Assembly (NCBI RefSeq): GCF_001293645.1
Contig: NZ_LBMD01000007.1
Span: forward strand, 95,092-159,091
Reading direction: 5' to 3'
Length of the DNA: 64,000 nt
From: Bacillus sp. CHD6a
GTDB lineage: Bacteria > Bacillota > Bacilli > Bacillales > Bacillaceae_I
This document shows, one piece after another, positions 47,642 through 59,441 of the stretch. Both the position numbers and the translations under genes were made by a program. Numbering within the stretch: the first letter of the stretch is position 1; each line of letters starts with the position of its first letter. The notes under the pieces are model-generated. The model was not told where the DNA came from and did no database searches. It saw nothing but the letters and a program-made list of their open reading frames with translations.

Positions 47642-48521
47642 TGGTGCTCTCCTCCTTTTTCAAAATTGGAAAACCTAGCTTTTCTCTTTCCTCATAGAAG
47701 GTTCTTGCTACTTTACGTGCCAAGTTCCTTACGCGACCGATATATCCAGTTCGTTCGGTAACAGATATTGCACCGCGAGCATCCAATTGATTAAATGTAT
47801 GGGAGCATTTTAAAACATAATCGTATGCTGGGTGGACGAGGCCATGCTCCATCTGGCGGTGTGCTTCTTTTTCATAGATATCAAACAAAGAGAACAGCAT
47901 ATCCGCATCTGATGTTTCAAAAGTATATTTGGAATGCTCATATTCTGGTTGTAGGAAGATATCACGAACGGTAAAACCTTCTGTCCATTCCAGGTCAAAG
48001 ACATTTTCTTTATCTTGAATATAAGATGCAAGTCGCTCGATACCATAAGTAATTTCTACAGACACCGGCTTGCATTCAATTCCGCCAACTTGTTGAAAAT
48101 AAGTGAATTGCGTAATTTCCATTCCATCTAACCAAACTTCCCAGCCAAGCCCTGCAGCCCCAAGTGTGGGAGCTTCCCAGTTATCTTCTACAAAACGGAT
48201 ATCATGTTTAAGCGGGTCAATCCCTAGTTTCTTAAGTGATTCTAAGTATAGTTCTTGGATGTTGTCTGGTGACGGCTTCATGATTACTTGGAATTGGTGA
48301 TGTTGGTATAAGCGGTTTGGGTTTTCGCCGTAACGGCCGTCTACAGGCCTTCTGGATGGTTCAACGTATGCTACGTTCCATGGCTCTGGGCCGATGCTTC
48401 TTAGGAATGTATAGGGGCTCATTGTTCCGGCACCTTTTTCTACGTCGTAGGCTTGCATGAGGATACAGCCTTGTTCTGACCAGTGGTTTTGCAGGGTCAG
48501 GATCATGTTTTGGATGTTCAT
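47634..48521 (-). CDS. glyQ: Glycyl-tRNA synthetase alpha subunit
   Basis: GlyQ carries the class II catalytic core that activates glycine. The 295 residues include [19 protein letters not shown] at the start, [20 protein letters not shown] near 34-53 (catalytic motif 2 region) and QYHQF-like [20 protein letters not shown]. The ATG follows GGAAGGTG. A T-box riboswitch lies upstream, but a 138-bp family B repeat separates its terminator from the ribosome site. Confidence 0.97.
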   Translation of the reverse strand: MNIQNMILTLQNHWSEQGCILMQAYDVEKGAGTMSPYTFLRSIGPEPWNVAYVEPSRRPVDGRYGENPNRLYQHHQFQVIMKPSPDNIQELYLESLKKLGIDPLKHDIRFVEDNWEAPTLGAAGLGWEVWLDGMEITQFTYFQQVGGIECKPVSVEITYGIERLASYIQDKENVFDLEWTEGFTVRDIFLQPEYEHSKYTFETSDADMLFSLFDIYEKEAHRQMEHGLVHPAYDYVLKCSHTFNQLDARGAISVTERTGYIGRVRNLARKVARTFYEEREKLGFPILKKEESTNE

Positions 48522-48552
48522 TTTGACACCTTCCTTTTTTTAGTTGTTGCTG

Positions 48553-48690
48553 GTGACTCCTTTCGATTTCCGTTCCAGGTGTTCGCTTTCCGCGGGACGA
48601 TGCTTGAGCCTCCTCACAACGCTTGCGGGTCTCAACCAACCGTTATCCCCCGCAGGAGTCTCACACCTTTCACTCCAATCTACAGGGAAA
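48553..48690. repeat. Dispersed repeat (family B) between the T-box and glyQ
   Basis: It runs from TGACTCCTTTCGATTTCCG to TTTCACTCCAATCTACAGG with GTTCGCTTTCCGCGGGACG, GAGCCTCCTC, GCTTGCGGGTCTCAACC, CGTTATCCCCCGC and AGGAGTCTC between. It lies in the 5' leader of glyQS and will be part of the full-length mRNA. Confidence 0.85.
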
Positions 48691-48744
48691 CTTATTCTTC
48701 GTTAAAGCCACCACTAATTTGATTTTCAAATGTTGGCTGTAGGA

Positions 48745-48976
48745 CAAAAAGGGAGAACCTCTTGTCTCTATGCCAACGGTTGTTGTCAGCATAGGGACGA
48801 GAGGTTCTCCCGCGGTTCCACCCTATTTGTAAAAAGGCATAGCCTTTTTACCACTTTATCCGTATTGCTCCAGAACGCCTTCCTTACCTCTTGATTCCCT
48901 AGCTCACACCACCCTAGGTTCGCTTTAATCGAGTTTGATAAGTACTACTTTCCTTCAACGCAATCTTTATGAATGT
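48745..48976 (-). promoter_or_regulatory. Glycine T-box riboswitch of glyQS
   Basis: On the minus strand the conserved T-box sequence AGGGTGGAACCGCGGG lies at 48809-48824. It is followed by a very long terminator stem (GGGAGAACCTCTCGTCCC with GGGAC/GAGAC-type partner AGACAAGAGGTTCTCCC) and T5 at 48746-48750. Upstream is the stem I region (GCGTTGAAGG to GGTGTGAGC). Uncharged tRNA-Gly pairing with the T-box should favour the antiterminator. Confidence 0.93.
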
Positions 48977-48982
48977 ACTTGG

Positions 48983-49011
48983 ATAATAAATGATTTCTTT
49001 TACAAAGTCAA
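48983..49011 (-). promoter_or_regulatory. Sigma-A promoter of glyQS, overlapping the recO stop
   Basis: TTGACT (49006-49011) and TATTAT (48983-48988) on the minus strand are 17 bp apart. The -35 contains the TGA stop codon of recO. Transcription should start near 48976, at the T-box 5' end. Confidence 0.75.
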
Positions 49012-49784
49012 TCAGGTTTTTCTTTTTTTTCAGGAAGATTTGCTTTCAATGAACCTATTTGCTTCAGAAAGCGCTTGGATTTTAACATTATCCCAGAATA
49101 AGCTTCATAATATTCATCAATAATGAAGCGCAGCTCTTTTCTTGTTTCTTCTTTTAGTGACAGGTTTCCAATTCTGTTCAGGTCATAATAGTAAAATGTC
49201 CGTAATAGTCTTAAGGTGGCTGGAGAGACTTTTATTAGGTATGGGTCCTTGTGGAAGCATCTATTGCAAAGGAAGCCTCCTTCTTTAATAGAAAAGGCAA
49301 AGGTACCTTCTGTCGCACCACAAGAAGCACAGCGGTTTAACTCAGGTGTAATACCGATGACATCACACATTTTCATTTCAAAAATAAACGTCAATATTTC
49401 TGCATCGTATCCATCATCAATAAAGTGAAGTACTTGGTATAAAAGCTCATAAAGTGCCGGATTCCGCTTCCCTTCCTCTGTGGTTCTATCCATTAATTCA
49501 ACAATGTAAGAAGCATAGGCTGTAAGGAAGATATCCTCTCGAATAGATCTCATGGATTCCATGATTTCACCTTGTTGGAGGCTTCCTAGTCCTGTCCCTC
49601 TTTGGAAGACAAAGGTCCCATGGGAAAACAACTGGGAGACAGCGGTAAATCGGCTGCTAGGCTTGTTTGCACCTCTTGCCATCACCCCTACTTTTCCGAG
49701 CTCTCTTGAATAGATGGTAACAATCTTATTATTTTCACCATAGGCATTTGTTCGAATGACAATGCCTTCACATTTATGTAGCAA
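49008..49784 (-). CDS. recO: DNA repair protein RecO
   Basis: RecO anneals ssDNA and loads RecA in the RecFOR pathway. I prefer the TTG at 49782-49784 (GGTG six bases upstream), which gives [20 protein letters not shown], the family start, and 258 residues; a GTG three codons upstream is possible. It has an N-terminal OB fold (1-80) and a zinc finger CASC with CNRC (near 165-185). The -35 of glyQS lies over its stop. Confidence 0.94.
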   Translation of the reverse strand: MLHKCEGIVIRTNAYGENNKIVTIYSRELGKVGVMARGANKPSSRFTAVSQLFSHGTFVFQRGTGLGSLQQGEIMESMRSIREDIFLTAYASYIVELMDRTTEEGKRNPALYELLYQVLHFIDDGYDAEILTFIFEMKMCDVIGITPELNRCASCGATEGTFAFSIKEGGFLCNRCFHKDPYLIKVSPATLRLLRTFYYYDLNRIGNLSLKEETRKELRFIIDEYYEAYSGIMLKSKRFLKQIGSLKANLPEKKEKPD

Positions 49785-49837
49785 ATCGTACACCGTCCAT
49801 TTTTCTGGGTTTTATTAATTGTACGTTTTACAAAATA

Positions 49838-49881
49838 AAAAGGCAATCTACAACACTTACGTGAGTAAACTGCCTTAATAG
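49838..49881 (-). terminator. Terminator downstream of yqzL
   Basis: On the minus strand AAGGCAGTTTAC and GTAGATTGCCTT form an imperfect stem followed by TTTATTTT. Confidence 0.7.
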
Positions 49882-49895
49882 ATGGTCATCTGTCA

Positions 49896-50036
49896 TTATG
49901 AAATTGGTAAGTCACGATTAGCTAGCTCTTCTGTCTGTTCGGGTAAATCGCCATTCTCTTTCTCAAGCTCTTTGAAAAGAAGATAGGTATCAATATTACC
50001 TGTTTCTTTAAAGACCTTCCAGGTAAAATCCAACAT
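49896..50036 (-). CDS. yqzL: YqzL family small protein
   Basis: An ATG after AAGGGTGGAG opens 46 codons: MLDFTWKVFKETGNIDTYLL, then FKELEKENGDLPEQ and a polar end. The N-terminal TWKVFxxTGNIDTYLLFKELE pattern is the YqzL signature, and era-yqzL-recO is the standard order in Bacillus. Function is unknown. Gap to era is 149 bp. Confidence 0.92.
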   Translation of the reverse strand: MLDFTWKVFKETGNIDTYLLFKELEKENGDLPEQTEELANRDLPIS

Positions 50037-50185
50037 TGTAAACTCCACCCTTTCTGTAGTAAAGACCAGCATGCCTATTCCAATTCCTATATGACTATGA
50101 TGACCGTAGTAGGGTCAAAACATGTTAGATAAATTTTGTAAATTCAATGCTACGAATTGACTATATTCCGCTCGTCTTTCTGATT

Positions 50186-51536
<1,351 letters not shown>

Positions 51537-51654
51537 TTATATTTTACCTCAAATCACTTTTTAAATCACCCTTAAATTTTAAAAAATTTTAAATTTTCAA
51601 TTTATTTAGCAGTAATATTGTGGTGAGTTATTTTTAACAAAATATTGAATACTT

Positions 51655-51832
51655 ATCCACCTGTTAACTGCAGTGCAAGGCGAGAGACTCCAGCGGGGGA
51701 GAAACGGTAGTCTTGAGACCCCTAAGGCAAAGCGAAGCCACTGAAAAAGGCCTTGATTTTGAAATTTTATTAAACACCGCTGTTGATTTCCGCGGAAAGC
51801 GAACACCTGGAACGGAAGGGAACAGGAGTTAT
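51655..51832. repeat. Composite dispersed repeat (family B)
   Basis: It consists of an inverted half (GTTAACTGCAGTGCAAGGCG, GAGACTCCAGCGGGG, GAAACGGTAGTCTTGAG, GCGAAGCCACTG), a linker (CTTGATTTTGAAATTTTATT), and a forward half-element (ACACCGCTGTTGATTTCCGC, GGAAAGCGAACACCTGG). The 348-bp space 51495-51842 between cdd and dgkA holds this and AT-rich sequence, no gene. Confidence 0.8.
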
Positions 51833-51842
51833 AATAATTCAC

Positions 51843-52232
51843 CTATAAAAAAATTGTAATATAAGGGCCAAATAAGATTACACCAATTATAACAGAGATA
51901 CAAGCAAAAACTAAGGCCGCAGAAGCAGCCACATCTTTTGCCGTTTTTGCAAGAGGATGATACTCCTCTGTCACAAGATCCACCACATTTTCGATAGCCG
52001 TATTTATTATTTCAATGACAAACATCCCACCGATTACAAGAAACAGGATGAGCCACTCCACTTTTGTAATCTGAAAAAATAATGACATTCCAATCATTAC
52101 AATAGCTATAAAAACATGAAACTTAATATTTCTTTCCGTTCGAAGGACAAACATTAGCCCCTCAAATGCATAGGAAAAACTAGAAGTAAATGACCCTCGA
52201 TATCCTTTTCGGTTACGATCGCGTGAGTCCAT
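51843..52232 (-). CDS. dgkA: Undecaprenol / diacylglycerol kinase family protein
   Basis: This small membrane kinase of 129 residues has three membrane segments (about 33-52, 55-75, 100-125) and the active-site stretch [14 protein letters not shown] near 72-85. In B. subtilis the homologue phosphorylates undecaprenol for cell-wall lipid carrier recycling. I chose the ATG ([10 protein letters not shown]) at 52230-52232; it overlaps ybeY by 20 nt. The ribosome site is weak, so translational coupling is likely. Confidence 0.92.
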   Translation of the reverse strand: MDSRDRNRKGYRGSFTSSFSYAFEGLMFVLRTERNIKFHVFIAIVMIGMSLFFQITKVEWLILFLVIGGMFVIEIINTAIENVVDLVTEEYHPLAKTAKDVAASAALVFACISVIIGVILFGPYITIFL

Positions 52233-52686
52233 AGGCATCCAGGATTTCTTTTTGTTTATCAAACATAACTTTTTCATCTGCTTCGTTTTCATGATCATAA
52301 CCTAACAAATGCAATAGGCCATGCAAGGCAAGAAATCCGAGCTCCCGTTTTACGGAATGGCCATATTCTTCTGCTTGTTCTTCTGCTTTTGGAATGGAGA
52401 TGATGATATCTCCAAGCATACGAGGTGCATCTTCATCATAATGGATTTCGATTTCTCCCTCTCCCATCTCTTCCATCGCAAAAGAAATGACATCTGTAGG
52501 ACGGTCCTTGTCACGATATTCTCGGTTAATCTCCTGAATTCTGTCATTGTTAACAAAGGTCACCGATAGTTCAGCACCGGTTTGAATAGACTCTTTTTCA
52601 GCAGCAAATAGCAATAGATTTTTTATATCAGCCCACTGTTCTTCTGTCAGTCTTGTTGTTTCATCTAACATATCGACTTCTATCAT
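52213..52686 (-). CDS. ybeY: rRNA maturation endoribonuclease YbeY
   Basis: YbeY processes 16S rRNA 3' ends and helps ribosome quality control. The 157 residues include [16 protein letters not shown] near 54-69 and the zinc motif [13 protein letters not shown] near 125-137 (HGxxHxxGYDH). It overlaps pgpH by four nucleotides (ATGA) and dgkA by 20, forming a tight operon. Confidence 0.96.
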   Translation of the reverse strand: MIEVDMLDETTRLTEEQWADIKNLLLFAAEKESIQTGAELSVTFVNNDRIQEINREYRDKDRPTDVISFAMEEMGEGEIEIHYDEDAPRMLGDIIISIPKAEEQAEEYGHSVKRELGFLALHGLLHLLGYDHENEADEKVMFDKQKEILDAYGLTRS

Positions 52687-54896
52687 GATTCTTCTTCCTC
52701 TCCTTTCGGGTACTCAATTCTTGAATGGAAAATTCCTTGCAATGTTTCACAGAAGGACTTGCCGATTTCTTCAAGCTCCTTGAATGTCAGATCACAGTCA
52801 CTATATTGTCCATCTTGAAGACGGTCTTTAATAATAGCCTTTACTATTGTTTCAATTTTATCGGGGGTCGGATTGTTTAATGACCTTACCGCCGCTTCTA
52901 TACTGTCGGCTGTCCCTACGATTGCTGCTTCCTTGGAAGTAGCTTTTGGTCCTGGATAGCGATATTCTTCTTCTTTGATATTTTCGTTTTGTTCTTTTGC
53001 TTTATGATAGAAGAACTTCAATAACGTCGTACCATGATGCTGTGCTGCGATGTCGACGATCTCTTTTGGCATATTATGATCCTTTAGTATTTGAGCGCCG
53101 TCCGTTGCATGAGCAATAATTATGTTTTTACTCGTCTGAGGAGGGAGCTTATCATGAGGATTCGCTCTTCCCATTTGATTTTCAATAAAATAATGCGGCC
53201 TTTTTGTTTTGCCTATATCATGATAATAAGAAGCGACCCTTGCAAGCAGTCCATTCGCACCAACTGATTCACATGCAGATTCTGATAGATTGGCCACCAT
53301 CACACTATGGTGATACGTGCCTGGAGTTTCCATTAATATTTTTCTGAGCAATGGATGATTTGGATTGGAGAGCTCAAGCAACTTCATGGTGGATAACATT
53401 CCAAAGCCCACCTCAAAGAATGGGAGAATTCCGATAGTAAGAACAGCTGAAACCACACCAGACCCGACTGCCATTGTCCCATTGATACCGAGTTCTAACA
53501 ATTCGTTCATGCCAGTTAGGTCTCTGTTTGTCAATAGAATCAATGCAATAACCGTCACCACGTTTATGAATGACACAAAGAGTCCAGTCTGAAGTATTGT
53601 AAGTCGTCTGTTATGCTGATTTAAGAATAATACTGATGCCACAGCCGAAATAATGAGATATGACCCAACTGTATAGTTCATGGCTCCTGGAACCATATTA
53701 AAAATAAAACTTCCACAAATACCAAAAATGATACTTGAAAATATAGCAATGCGATCGTTTATCAACATTTTAATAAGCATAGCCCCCATTGCAACCGGGG
53801 CAATATAACCAATTTCAGTCGTATTAAGCGTTTGAAAGAAACTAAAGATTTTTAATAAGATTAACGTGATAGAAAAAATTAACAAATACATAGTCAAATA
53901 CGTATTTTTACTGTGAATCGCAGTATCAATGTTTTTAAACAAGTACACCAGCGCAAAAATCATTAAACCAATAATGATTAACAGTCCAGCATACGGTGCC
54001 ACATTGTCAGATTGATTAACAAATCCAGCTGCGGTAAGAAGCCTATATGTCTCACGGTCAATAAATTGGCCAGCCTTTACAAGTGTATCACCTTGTGAAA
54101 TTCGTACAGGCTCAATTGCGTCAATTGCCTGTTGCTTTTTCTCCTGCGTTTGGGCAGAATCATAAATTACATTTTGGATAACAGAAATGCTAGAAATATT
54201 AATAATAACACTTGGCACATTTCCAGATTGTGAAAGCTCCGTTCTAGCAAGGTTTTTTGCTTCACTTGCGTCTTCAATTGTATGTATATCTCTAGACATA
54301 GCGTTATTGATTGCTGTTACGGATGCGTTTTTATATCTAGTGAGGTCCGCTTCCTTAGAAGCAAGCAAGAAGAGCAGATTTTCATCTTTCAGCTCTTTTT
54401 CCCAACGCTCCGGGACTTGTCCTTCAAGTGTTTCTTTTAGGAGTTTTAACTTTTCCGCGTCTGTAAGCTTAATTGACTCAGGTTGTTCTTCGGTCTCTGA
54501 GGAGTCTGCCCCTCCCTGTGGAGGAGGTGAAGTTTCCGGGACTTTTTCGAGTTCTGCAATCTGATTCTTCGTGTCCATCAGCACTTCGAAAAAGTTCTCC
54601 ACTCTTGCAATTTGCTGATACACTTTATCCTTGTCTCTAATAAATTGATCAGGGACTTTATCCGCAGCCTCTTTTCTTAATAATTCTGTAGCTTCTCTAT
54701 CTTCAAAACTATGAGGTGCCACAATCGTTTTTTCAGCAGTGCTAAATAGTTGTACATTTATCTTCTCAGGCTTAACATTACTAAACATAATACCAAACAT
54801 AATAAGTCCCAACAGCACATAAATAATAACATGGTAAAACTTAAAAGCCTTTAAGTGTTGAAAAGAAATTTTCCAAGATTTCGATTTCTTTTTCAC
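52683..54896 (-). CDS. pgpH: c-di-AMP phosphodiesterase PgpH (7TM-HD)
   Basis: PgpH degrades the second messenger cyclic di-AMP. The 737-residue protein has an N-terminal membrane segment, an extracellular 7TMR-HDED domain (about 45-290, with an acidic, Pro/Gly-rich insert [20 protein letters not shown]), seven membrane segments (about 300-490), and a cytoplasmic HD domain with [24 protein letters not shown] and HGTT. Located between phoH and ybeY as in B. subtilis (yqfF). Confidence 0.95.
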   Translation of the reverse strand: MKKKSKSWKISFQHLKAFKFYHVIIYVLLGLIMFGIMFSNVKPEKINVQLFSTAEKTIVAPHSFEDREATELLRKEAADKVPDQFIRDKDKVYQQIARVENFFEVLMDTKNQIAELEKVPETSPPPQGGADSSETEEQPESIKLTDAEKLKLLKETLEGQVPERWEKELKDENLLFLLASKEADLTRYKNASVTAINNAMSRDIHTIEDASEAKNLARTELSQSGNVPSVIINISSISVIQNVIYDSAQTQEKKQQAIDAIEPVRISQGDTLVKAGQFIDRETYRLLTAAGFVNQSDNVAPYAGLLIIIGLMIFALVYLFKNIDTAIHSKNTYLTMYLLIFSITLILLKIFSFFQTLNTTEIGYIAPVAMGAMLIKMLINDRIAIFSSIIFGICGSFIFNMVPGAMNYTVGSYLIISAVASVLFLNQHNRRLTILQTGLFVSFINVVTVIALILLTNRDLTGMNELLELGINGTMAVGSGVVSAVLTIGILPFFEVGFGMLSTMKLLELSNPNHPLLRKILMETPGTYHHSVMVANLSESACESVGANGLLARVASYYHDIGKTKRPHYFIENQMGRANPHDKLPPQTSKNIIIAHATDGAQILKDHNMPKEIVDIAAQHHGTTLLKFFYHKAKEQNENIKEEEYRYPGPKATSKEAAIVGTADSIEAAVRSLNNPTPDKIETIVKAIIKDRLQDGQYSDCDLTFKELEEIGKSFCETLQGIFHSRIEYPKGEEEES

Positions 54897-54976
54897 TGTT
54901 ATTTGACTCCCTCCATAAACGACATCCCCAGTATTAAAAATCCTTTACAAGTGAAATAGCCCCAATAAAGGGGCTT

Positions 54977-55942
54977 TTATTTTGATTCTAGCTTTTCGTA
55001 GGCATCAATAATTTTCGCAACCAACGGATGACGAACAACGTCTGATTGTTCGAGTTCGATAAACTGAATGCCTGATGTATTTTTCAAGATATCCCGCACT
55101 ACTGCGAGGCCTGACTTCATTCCTTTCGGCAAATCAACTTGAGATATGTCTCCTGTAATGACCATTTTAGATCCAAATCCAAGTCTTGTTAAGAACATCT
55201 TCATCTGGGCTGCTGTTGTATTCTGCGCTTCATCGAGAATGACAAATGCATCGTCCAGTGTACGGCCCCTCATATATGCTAAGGGAGCAATTTCAATGGT
55301 CCCTCTTTCTATTAACCGTTGGGTATGTTCTGAACCAAATACATCGTGCAGGGCATCATATAACGGTCGTAAATAAGGGTCCACTTTCTCTTTCAAGTCT
55401 CCTGGCAGAAAACCTAAGCTCTCTCCAGCTTCCACCGCAGGCCGGGTTAGGATAATCCGTTTCACCTGACCATTTTTTAAAGCGGTAACAGCCATAACCA
55501 CAGCTAAGTATGTTTTTCCGGTTCCTGCAGGACCAATCCCAAAAACAAGATCTTTTTTCCTGATTGCGGAAACATACTGTCTTTGTCCTAAAGTTTTTAC
55601 ACGTATAGATTTGCCTTTGACATTCTTTGTTAACTCTTCATCGTAAAGTTCTTGAAAAGAGTGCATCTTGTCTTCTTTAGCAAGCTGAATAGCATAGATG
55701 ACATCTCTCTCACTGATTGTAATGCCTTTTCGAATAACTTCTAATAAGTTTTGTATGACGCTATCGACCATTTCCACTTGTTTGACGTCACCGGATACAT
55801 TAACTGTTTCCCCGCGGGTCACAATGGATACGTTCAATTCTTCTTCAATTCTCTTCAGGTTGACATCTTGATTCCCAAAAAGAGCAATAGCTTCATTTGG
55901 ATTAGTTAGTTGTTGATTCATCATCACTAGTTCTTCTGACAT
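54977..55942 (-). CDS. phoH: PhoH-like ATPase
   Basis: This cytoplasmic P-loop ATPase of 321 residues has an N-terminal KH-like region (1-90) and a RecA-like domain with Walker A GPAGTGKT near 137-144 and Walker B FVILDEAQNTT near 233-243. It lies three nt after yqfD, with AAGGAGAC overlapping the yqfD stop. The family is thought to act in RNA metabolism; the name derives from E. coli phosphate regulation, and no PhoP box is seen here. Confidence 0.94.
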   Translation of the reverse strand: MSEELVMMNQQLTNPNEAIALFGNQDVNLKRIEEELNVSIVTRGETVNVSGDVKQVEMVDSVIQNLLEVIRKGITISERDVIYAIQLAKEDKMHSFQELYDEELTKNVKGKSIRVKTLGQRQYVSAIRKKDLVFGIGPAGTGKTYLAVVMAVTALKNGQVKRIILTRPAVEAGESLGFLPGDLKEKVDPYLRPLYDALHDVFGSEHTQRLIERGTIEIAPLAYMRGRTLDDAFVILDEAQNTTAAQMKMFLTRLGFGSKMVITGDISQVDLPKGMKSGLAVVRDILKNTSGIQFIELEQSDVVRHPLVAKIIDAYEKLESK

Positions 55943-55945
55943 TCA

Positions 55946-57133
55946 TTAGTCTCCTTGAATAATTGGTTCGATTTTTACAATATTTTCAATGACTTGGTAA
56001 TGTATATCTACACTTACTTTACCATTCTCCTTATGAGTGCGCAAAACTTTTTCTCCTTTTATCTCTGCATCTTCACCAAGATTCGAAAGAACCTGATTTC
56101 TTCCTATCTCCAAAGCTTGCTCGATGACTTCTTCGTCATCGTAAATTCGTTCCACTATCTCTTGTTCGTGGACAGTTTTTCCGACATAGGAAAACGGCAA
56201 TTTCCACTTCCAAAAATAGAAAGGACGTTCCGCTTCATATTCCTCTTCACGTTCAAAATCCTCTTGGAAAAAACCCCATACCTTAATTTCTACACTTCCC
56301 ACTCTCAGATAATGCTTATTATTAGCTTCTCCAGTCAATACAGGGAGCGTGGTCTTAATTGGTACATCCACACTAGTAAGATACCATGTTTCTCCTAGAA
56401 CCTCTCCAACAGCCGCAATGGATCTTTTGTTATCCTCTCTTCCAATTAATCCAGAAACCAATACTTGTCCTTTATCTACATAATCATTCACTTGAACGAG
56501 TGGTTGTCCTTTTTCAACGTAAATCTTTGCCACCATTGCCTTCTTCTTCGCTACCAAGCTTCTTGGGGACAATGTTTCCAATTTTTCTGGTTCATTCTTC
56601 TCTACCACTTCAAAATGGTAGGATGTCCCATTTAATACCACACCAATCCAGGTTATTTCACTTATTGTGTCCGTTAAATACCGTTGAATACTTTCCACAT
56701 CTTTTATGAAAAATTGAAATTTGCCTTTTTTGACACCAAGCTTGTCTAATTCTTGCATAATCTTATGCTCTGTTGCAGGCTCTGCTCCTTTAATTTCAAT
56801 ACCCCAGACCATATTAGATAATAAGAAAACAGTAAGGAAAGCCGCTATGATTCCAACTATCAATCCGCTATTTTTTAGAGAATACTGAGTTAAAAAAGGC
56901 AATCCTTTTCTCGTAAGAAAACGGAATTTGCAATCCTGATTTTTGATTAATTTCCTCAGCTTACGGACATCTTTCAGTAACACATGACATGTGTAAGACT
57001 CTTCTCCCAACTTCTTGACTTGCCATACCTGTATGCCTGTTCTTGTGCAGTCATTAAGGAATCTCTCTACCCCTTTACCATGAATAATTATTTTTACGGT
57101 ACCAGAAAAAAAGTTCATCCATTGATTTTTCAT
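55946..57133 (-). CDS. yqfD: Sporulation protein YqfD
   Basis: This 395-residue membrane protein has one membrane segment near 90-112 and a large outer-facing C-terminal domain with the conserved KGAEPATEHKIMQELDKLGV, KKAMVAKIYVEKGQPLVQVND and DYVDKGQVLVSGLIG stretches. YqfD-family proteins are needed for spore formation (SigmaE regulon in B. subtilis, by homology). It is 15 nt after yqfC. Confidence 0.93.
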   Translation of the reverse strand: MKNQWMNFFSGTVKIIIHGKGVERFLNDCTRTGIQVWQVKKLGEESYTCHVLLKDVRKLRKLIKNQDCKFRFLTRKGLPFLTQYSLKNSGLIVGIIAAFLTVFLLSNMVWGIEIKGAEPATEHKIMQELDKLGVKKGKFQFFIKDVESIQRYLTDTISEITWIGVVLNGTSYHFEVVEKNEPEKLETLSPRSLVAKKKAMVAKIYVEKGQPLVQVNDYVDKGQVLVSGLIGREDNKRSIAAVGEVLGETWYLTSVDVPIKTTLPVLTGEANNKHYLRVGSVEIKVWGFFQEDFEREEEYEAERPFYFWKWKLPFSYVGKTVHEQEIVERIYDDEEVIEQALEIGRNQVLSNLGEDAEIKGEKVLRTHKENGKVSVDIHYQVIENIVKIEPIIQGD

Positions 57134-57148
57134 GCGTATCCTCCTAAT

Positions 57149-57433
57149 TTATTCTTCAAGATACATCACTTGACTAATTTTTCCTTCAAGTAAGATTTCT
57201 TCTGGCAAGATGGTCCTGATAACAAAAGACTCTCCTTTAACAAGGAGCTGTCCTTGTTTCAATAACAATCGGATTTCTTTATCGGTAAACGTTAACAGAC
57301 CTCGGTGATTTTCAATATATATATGTATTTGTCCAATCATTGTAATTCGCGGCAGATCCATCATGACATCTGCGGGTAATTCCATATTGTTGGTGATCCA
57401 ATTATTCATGCGGGAACGAAACTTCTTGAGCAT
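57149..57433 (-). CDS. yqfC: Sporulation protein YqfC
   Basis: This 94-residue protein matches the YabP/YqfC family (ELPADVMMDLPRITMIGQIH, then IYIENHRGLLTFTDKEIRLL). Its pairing with yqfD is the standard sporulation cluster. The ATG follows GGAAAGGGGG. Function within the mother cell is not established. Confidence 0.93.
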   Translation of the reverse strand: MLKKFRSRMNNWITNNMELPADVMMDLPRITMIGQIHIYIENHRGLLTFTDKEIRLLLKQGQLLVKGESFVIRTILPEEILLEGKISQVMYLEE

Positions 57434-57520
57434 GGAAAAACCCCCTTTCCTTTCATATGTATGAAGGAAGCAGAGGGTTTAATACAGAATTTTTCATGGG
57501 GGAAAGGGTGAGTTATAGAT

Positions 57521-57710
57521 TAAGAGGCTACGCCTGCGGGATCTCCACCTAGCGCTATCTCCCTTAGGAGTCTTCGCCTTTTGCTCCAATCAACAGCTAG
57601 GAATCAATAAAAACTTTACGTTTTCAGTTTTTCAGTGGCCTCAAGTGTTGTGAGGAAGCTCACGGATCACCCGCAGGCAAGCGAAGTGCTTTGAACGGAA
57701 ATCAACTGTG
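57521..57710. repeat. Composite dispersed repeat (family B)
   Basis: The left half (from GAGGCTACGCCTGCGGG through CTAGCGCTATCTCCCTTAG to CCAATCAACAGCTAGGAATC) is truncated at its outer end, the linker matches that of the copy at 43591, and the right half (CAGTGGCCTC, CACCCGCAGGCAAGCGAAG, GAACGGAAATCAACTGTG) is inverted. The 342-bp gap 57434-57775 holds this and the terminator below; no gene. Confidence 0.85.
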
Positions 57711-57728
57711 TTTCCACTTCCTTTAAAA

Positions 57729-57764
57729 AAATCCCTGCATAAAGTTTCCTTTATGCAGGGATTA
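57729..57764 (-). terminator. Terminator downstream of the gene at 57776
   Basis: On the minus strand AATCCCTGCATAAAG pairs perfectly with CTTTATGCAGGGATT around a GAAA tetraloop, followed by T5. Confidence 0.9.
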
Positions 57765-57775
57765 GCGAATATTGA

Positions 57776-58366
57776 TTATTTTCTTTTTGAAAAATGTTCT
57801 GTGTACACAGGACGATGAGGATTCCTTGAGCGAGGTTGGCCAAGTATTTCCGACCACATAACCCCCTCCACCACTCTGTTTGGCTTTATGCGATAACGGG
57901 AAGAAACTACTTTCCCTTCTGAAAGCTGTAACTCTTGTTTTAGGATAGGACTGTCTTTGGAGATTTCTTGTCTTTTTATCGACAACTCCTTAACTTCGTC
58001 TTTCACCTGATTCTGAATGGGGGAAACGTGTTCTTTCTTCTTTTCTACCTTCTCCAGATAAGGGTTCACTTTTTCCCGGATTTTTTGCTCCAGTTCTTCA
58101 AGTTTCCCTTCTCCAAAGATATCTTTATCCCAATCGAAACGGGGCTTTTCTTCTTTTTTTGGAGATGGTGCACTTTCACGCCGATAATCTTCATAGTCTT
58201 CTTGCCTTTGAGGTGCCTGGGTGGCAGTTTGCCGGCGTTGCTTTTGCCTTTGTTTTTGTTGCTCTTCTTGTTTTCCGCCTTTAAAAAGGGTCGAGAATAT
58301 ACCAAGCAAGACAAAAATTAGCCAAGGAGCCTGCTGAAGAATATCAAAAATCCATTCCATTTGCAC
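57776..58366 (-). CDS. Membrane-anchored coiled-coil-like protein, function unknown
   Basis: This 196-residue protein has an N-terminal membrane segment (about 9-27), a Gln/Arg/Lys-rich stretch (KQEEQQKQRQKQRRQTATQ), then a charged region (FDWDKDIFGEGKLEELEQKI) with coiled-coil character, and a conserved-looking basic end (VEGVMWSEILGQPRSRNPHR). The GTG at 58364-58366 follows GGGAGG. It occupies the position of yqfB in B. subtilis but I cannot confirm homology. Confidence 0.75.
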   Translation of the reverse strand: MQMEWIFDILQQAPWLIFVLLGIFSTLFKGGKQEEQQKQRQKQRRQTATQAPQRQEDYEDYRRESAPSPKKEEKPRFDWDKDIFGEGKLEELEQKIREKVNPYLEKVEKKKEHVSPIQNQVKDEVKELSIKRQEISKDSPILKQELQLSEGKVVSSRYRIKPNRVVEGVMWSEILGQPRSRNPHRPVYTEHFSKRK

Positions 58367-58431
58367 ATCATCCTCCCTTCCTTAAAAGGAGTCGCAGGAA
58401 AAGGGTCGCTTCTTCTCCCGCTTCATCTTTC

Positions 58432-59421
58432 TTATTTTTCACCGTCTTCTGGCTGATCTGTAAGTTTGCCGATGGAGTCTCTCATATCCGTATCAGCAGT
58501 GATATTCTTGATATTCATATAATCCATTACACCAATGTTGCCAGAGCGCAATGCTTCTGCCATCGCAAGTGGTACTTCTGCTTCTGCTTCCACAACTTTC
58601 GCACGCATTTCCTCAACACGGGCGCGCATTTCTTGTTCTTGTGCAACAGCCATTGCACGACGTTCTTCTGCTTTTGCTTGTGCAATTTTCTTATCTGCTT
58701 CTGCTTGGTCAGTTTGTAACTCTGCTCCAATGTTTTTCCCGATATCAATATCCGCAATATCAATGGAAAGAATCTCAAACGCTGTACCTGCATCCAAACC
58801 TTTTGATAAAACCGTTTGTGAAATCATATCAGGATTCTCAAGTACTTTCTTATGATCTGATGCAGAACCGATCGTACTTACGATACCTTCACCAACACGG
58901 GCTATAACTGTTTCTTCACCAGCACCACCGACAAGACGTTCAATATTTGCACGAACAGTGATACGAGCTTTTGCTTTCACTTCAATTCCGTCCATCGCCA
59001 CACCGGCAATGAATGGTGTCTCAATTACTTTCGGATTAACAGACATCTGTACTGCTTCTAAAACGTCACGACCTGCAAGATCAATCGCAGCTGCACGTTC
59101 AAATGTTAATTCAATGTTTGCACGTTGAGCAGCGATAAGTGCGTTTACGACACGGTCCACATTACCACCGGCTAAGTAGTGACTCTCTAATTGATTCGTT
59201 GAAACTGCTAAACCTGCTTTATGTGCTTTAATGAGTGGGTTAATGACACGACTTGGGATAACACGTCTTAATCTCATCCCTACAAGCGTGAAAATACTTA
59301 CTCTAACTCCTGCTGCTAATGCGGAAATCCATAGCATAACTGGCACAAATGTAAGTAAAACGGATAAAAAGATAATCCCAAGAACAACTGCTAATAAAAT
59401 AATTAAAGTACCTGGATCCAT
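58432..59421 (-). CDS. floA: Flotillin-like protein FloA
   Basis: FloA organises membrane microdomains. The 329-residue SPFH/flotillin protein has one membrane-associated segment (about 5-30), an SPFH-like domain, and a long Ala/Glu-rich helical region ([20 protein letters not shown]). It lies 20 nt after nfeD, its usual partner, as yqfA follows yqeZ in B. subtilis. Confidence 0.95.
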   Translation of the reverse strand: MDPGTLIILLAVVLGIIFLSVLLTFVPVMLWISALAAGVRVSIFTLVGMRLRRVIPSRVINPLIKAHKAGLAVSTNQLESHYLAGGNVDRVVNALIAAQRANIELTFERAAAIDLAGRDVLEAVQMSVNPKVIETPFIAGVAMDGIEVKAKARITVRANIERLVGGAGEETVIARVGEGIVSTIGSASDHKKVLENPDMISQTVLSKGLDAGTAFEILSIDIADIDIGKNIGAELQTDQAEADKKIAQAKAEERRAMAVAQEQEMRARVEEMRAKVVEAEAEVPLAMAEALRSGNIGVMDYMNIKNITADTDMRDSIGKLTDQPEDGEK

Positions 59422-59441
59422 AGTAATATTCCTCCTAAATA

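Noticed and set aside
57455..57463. SigmaE-like -10 (CATACATAT) upstream of yqfC
   Set aside because: The motif fits, but it would place the transcription start on the ribosome site, and the only -35-like sequence is about 17 bp away rather than about 14.
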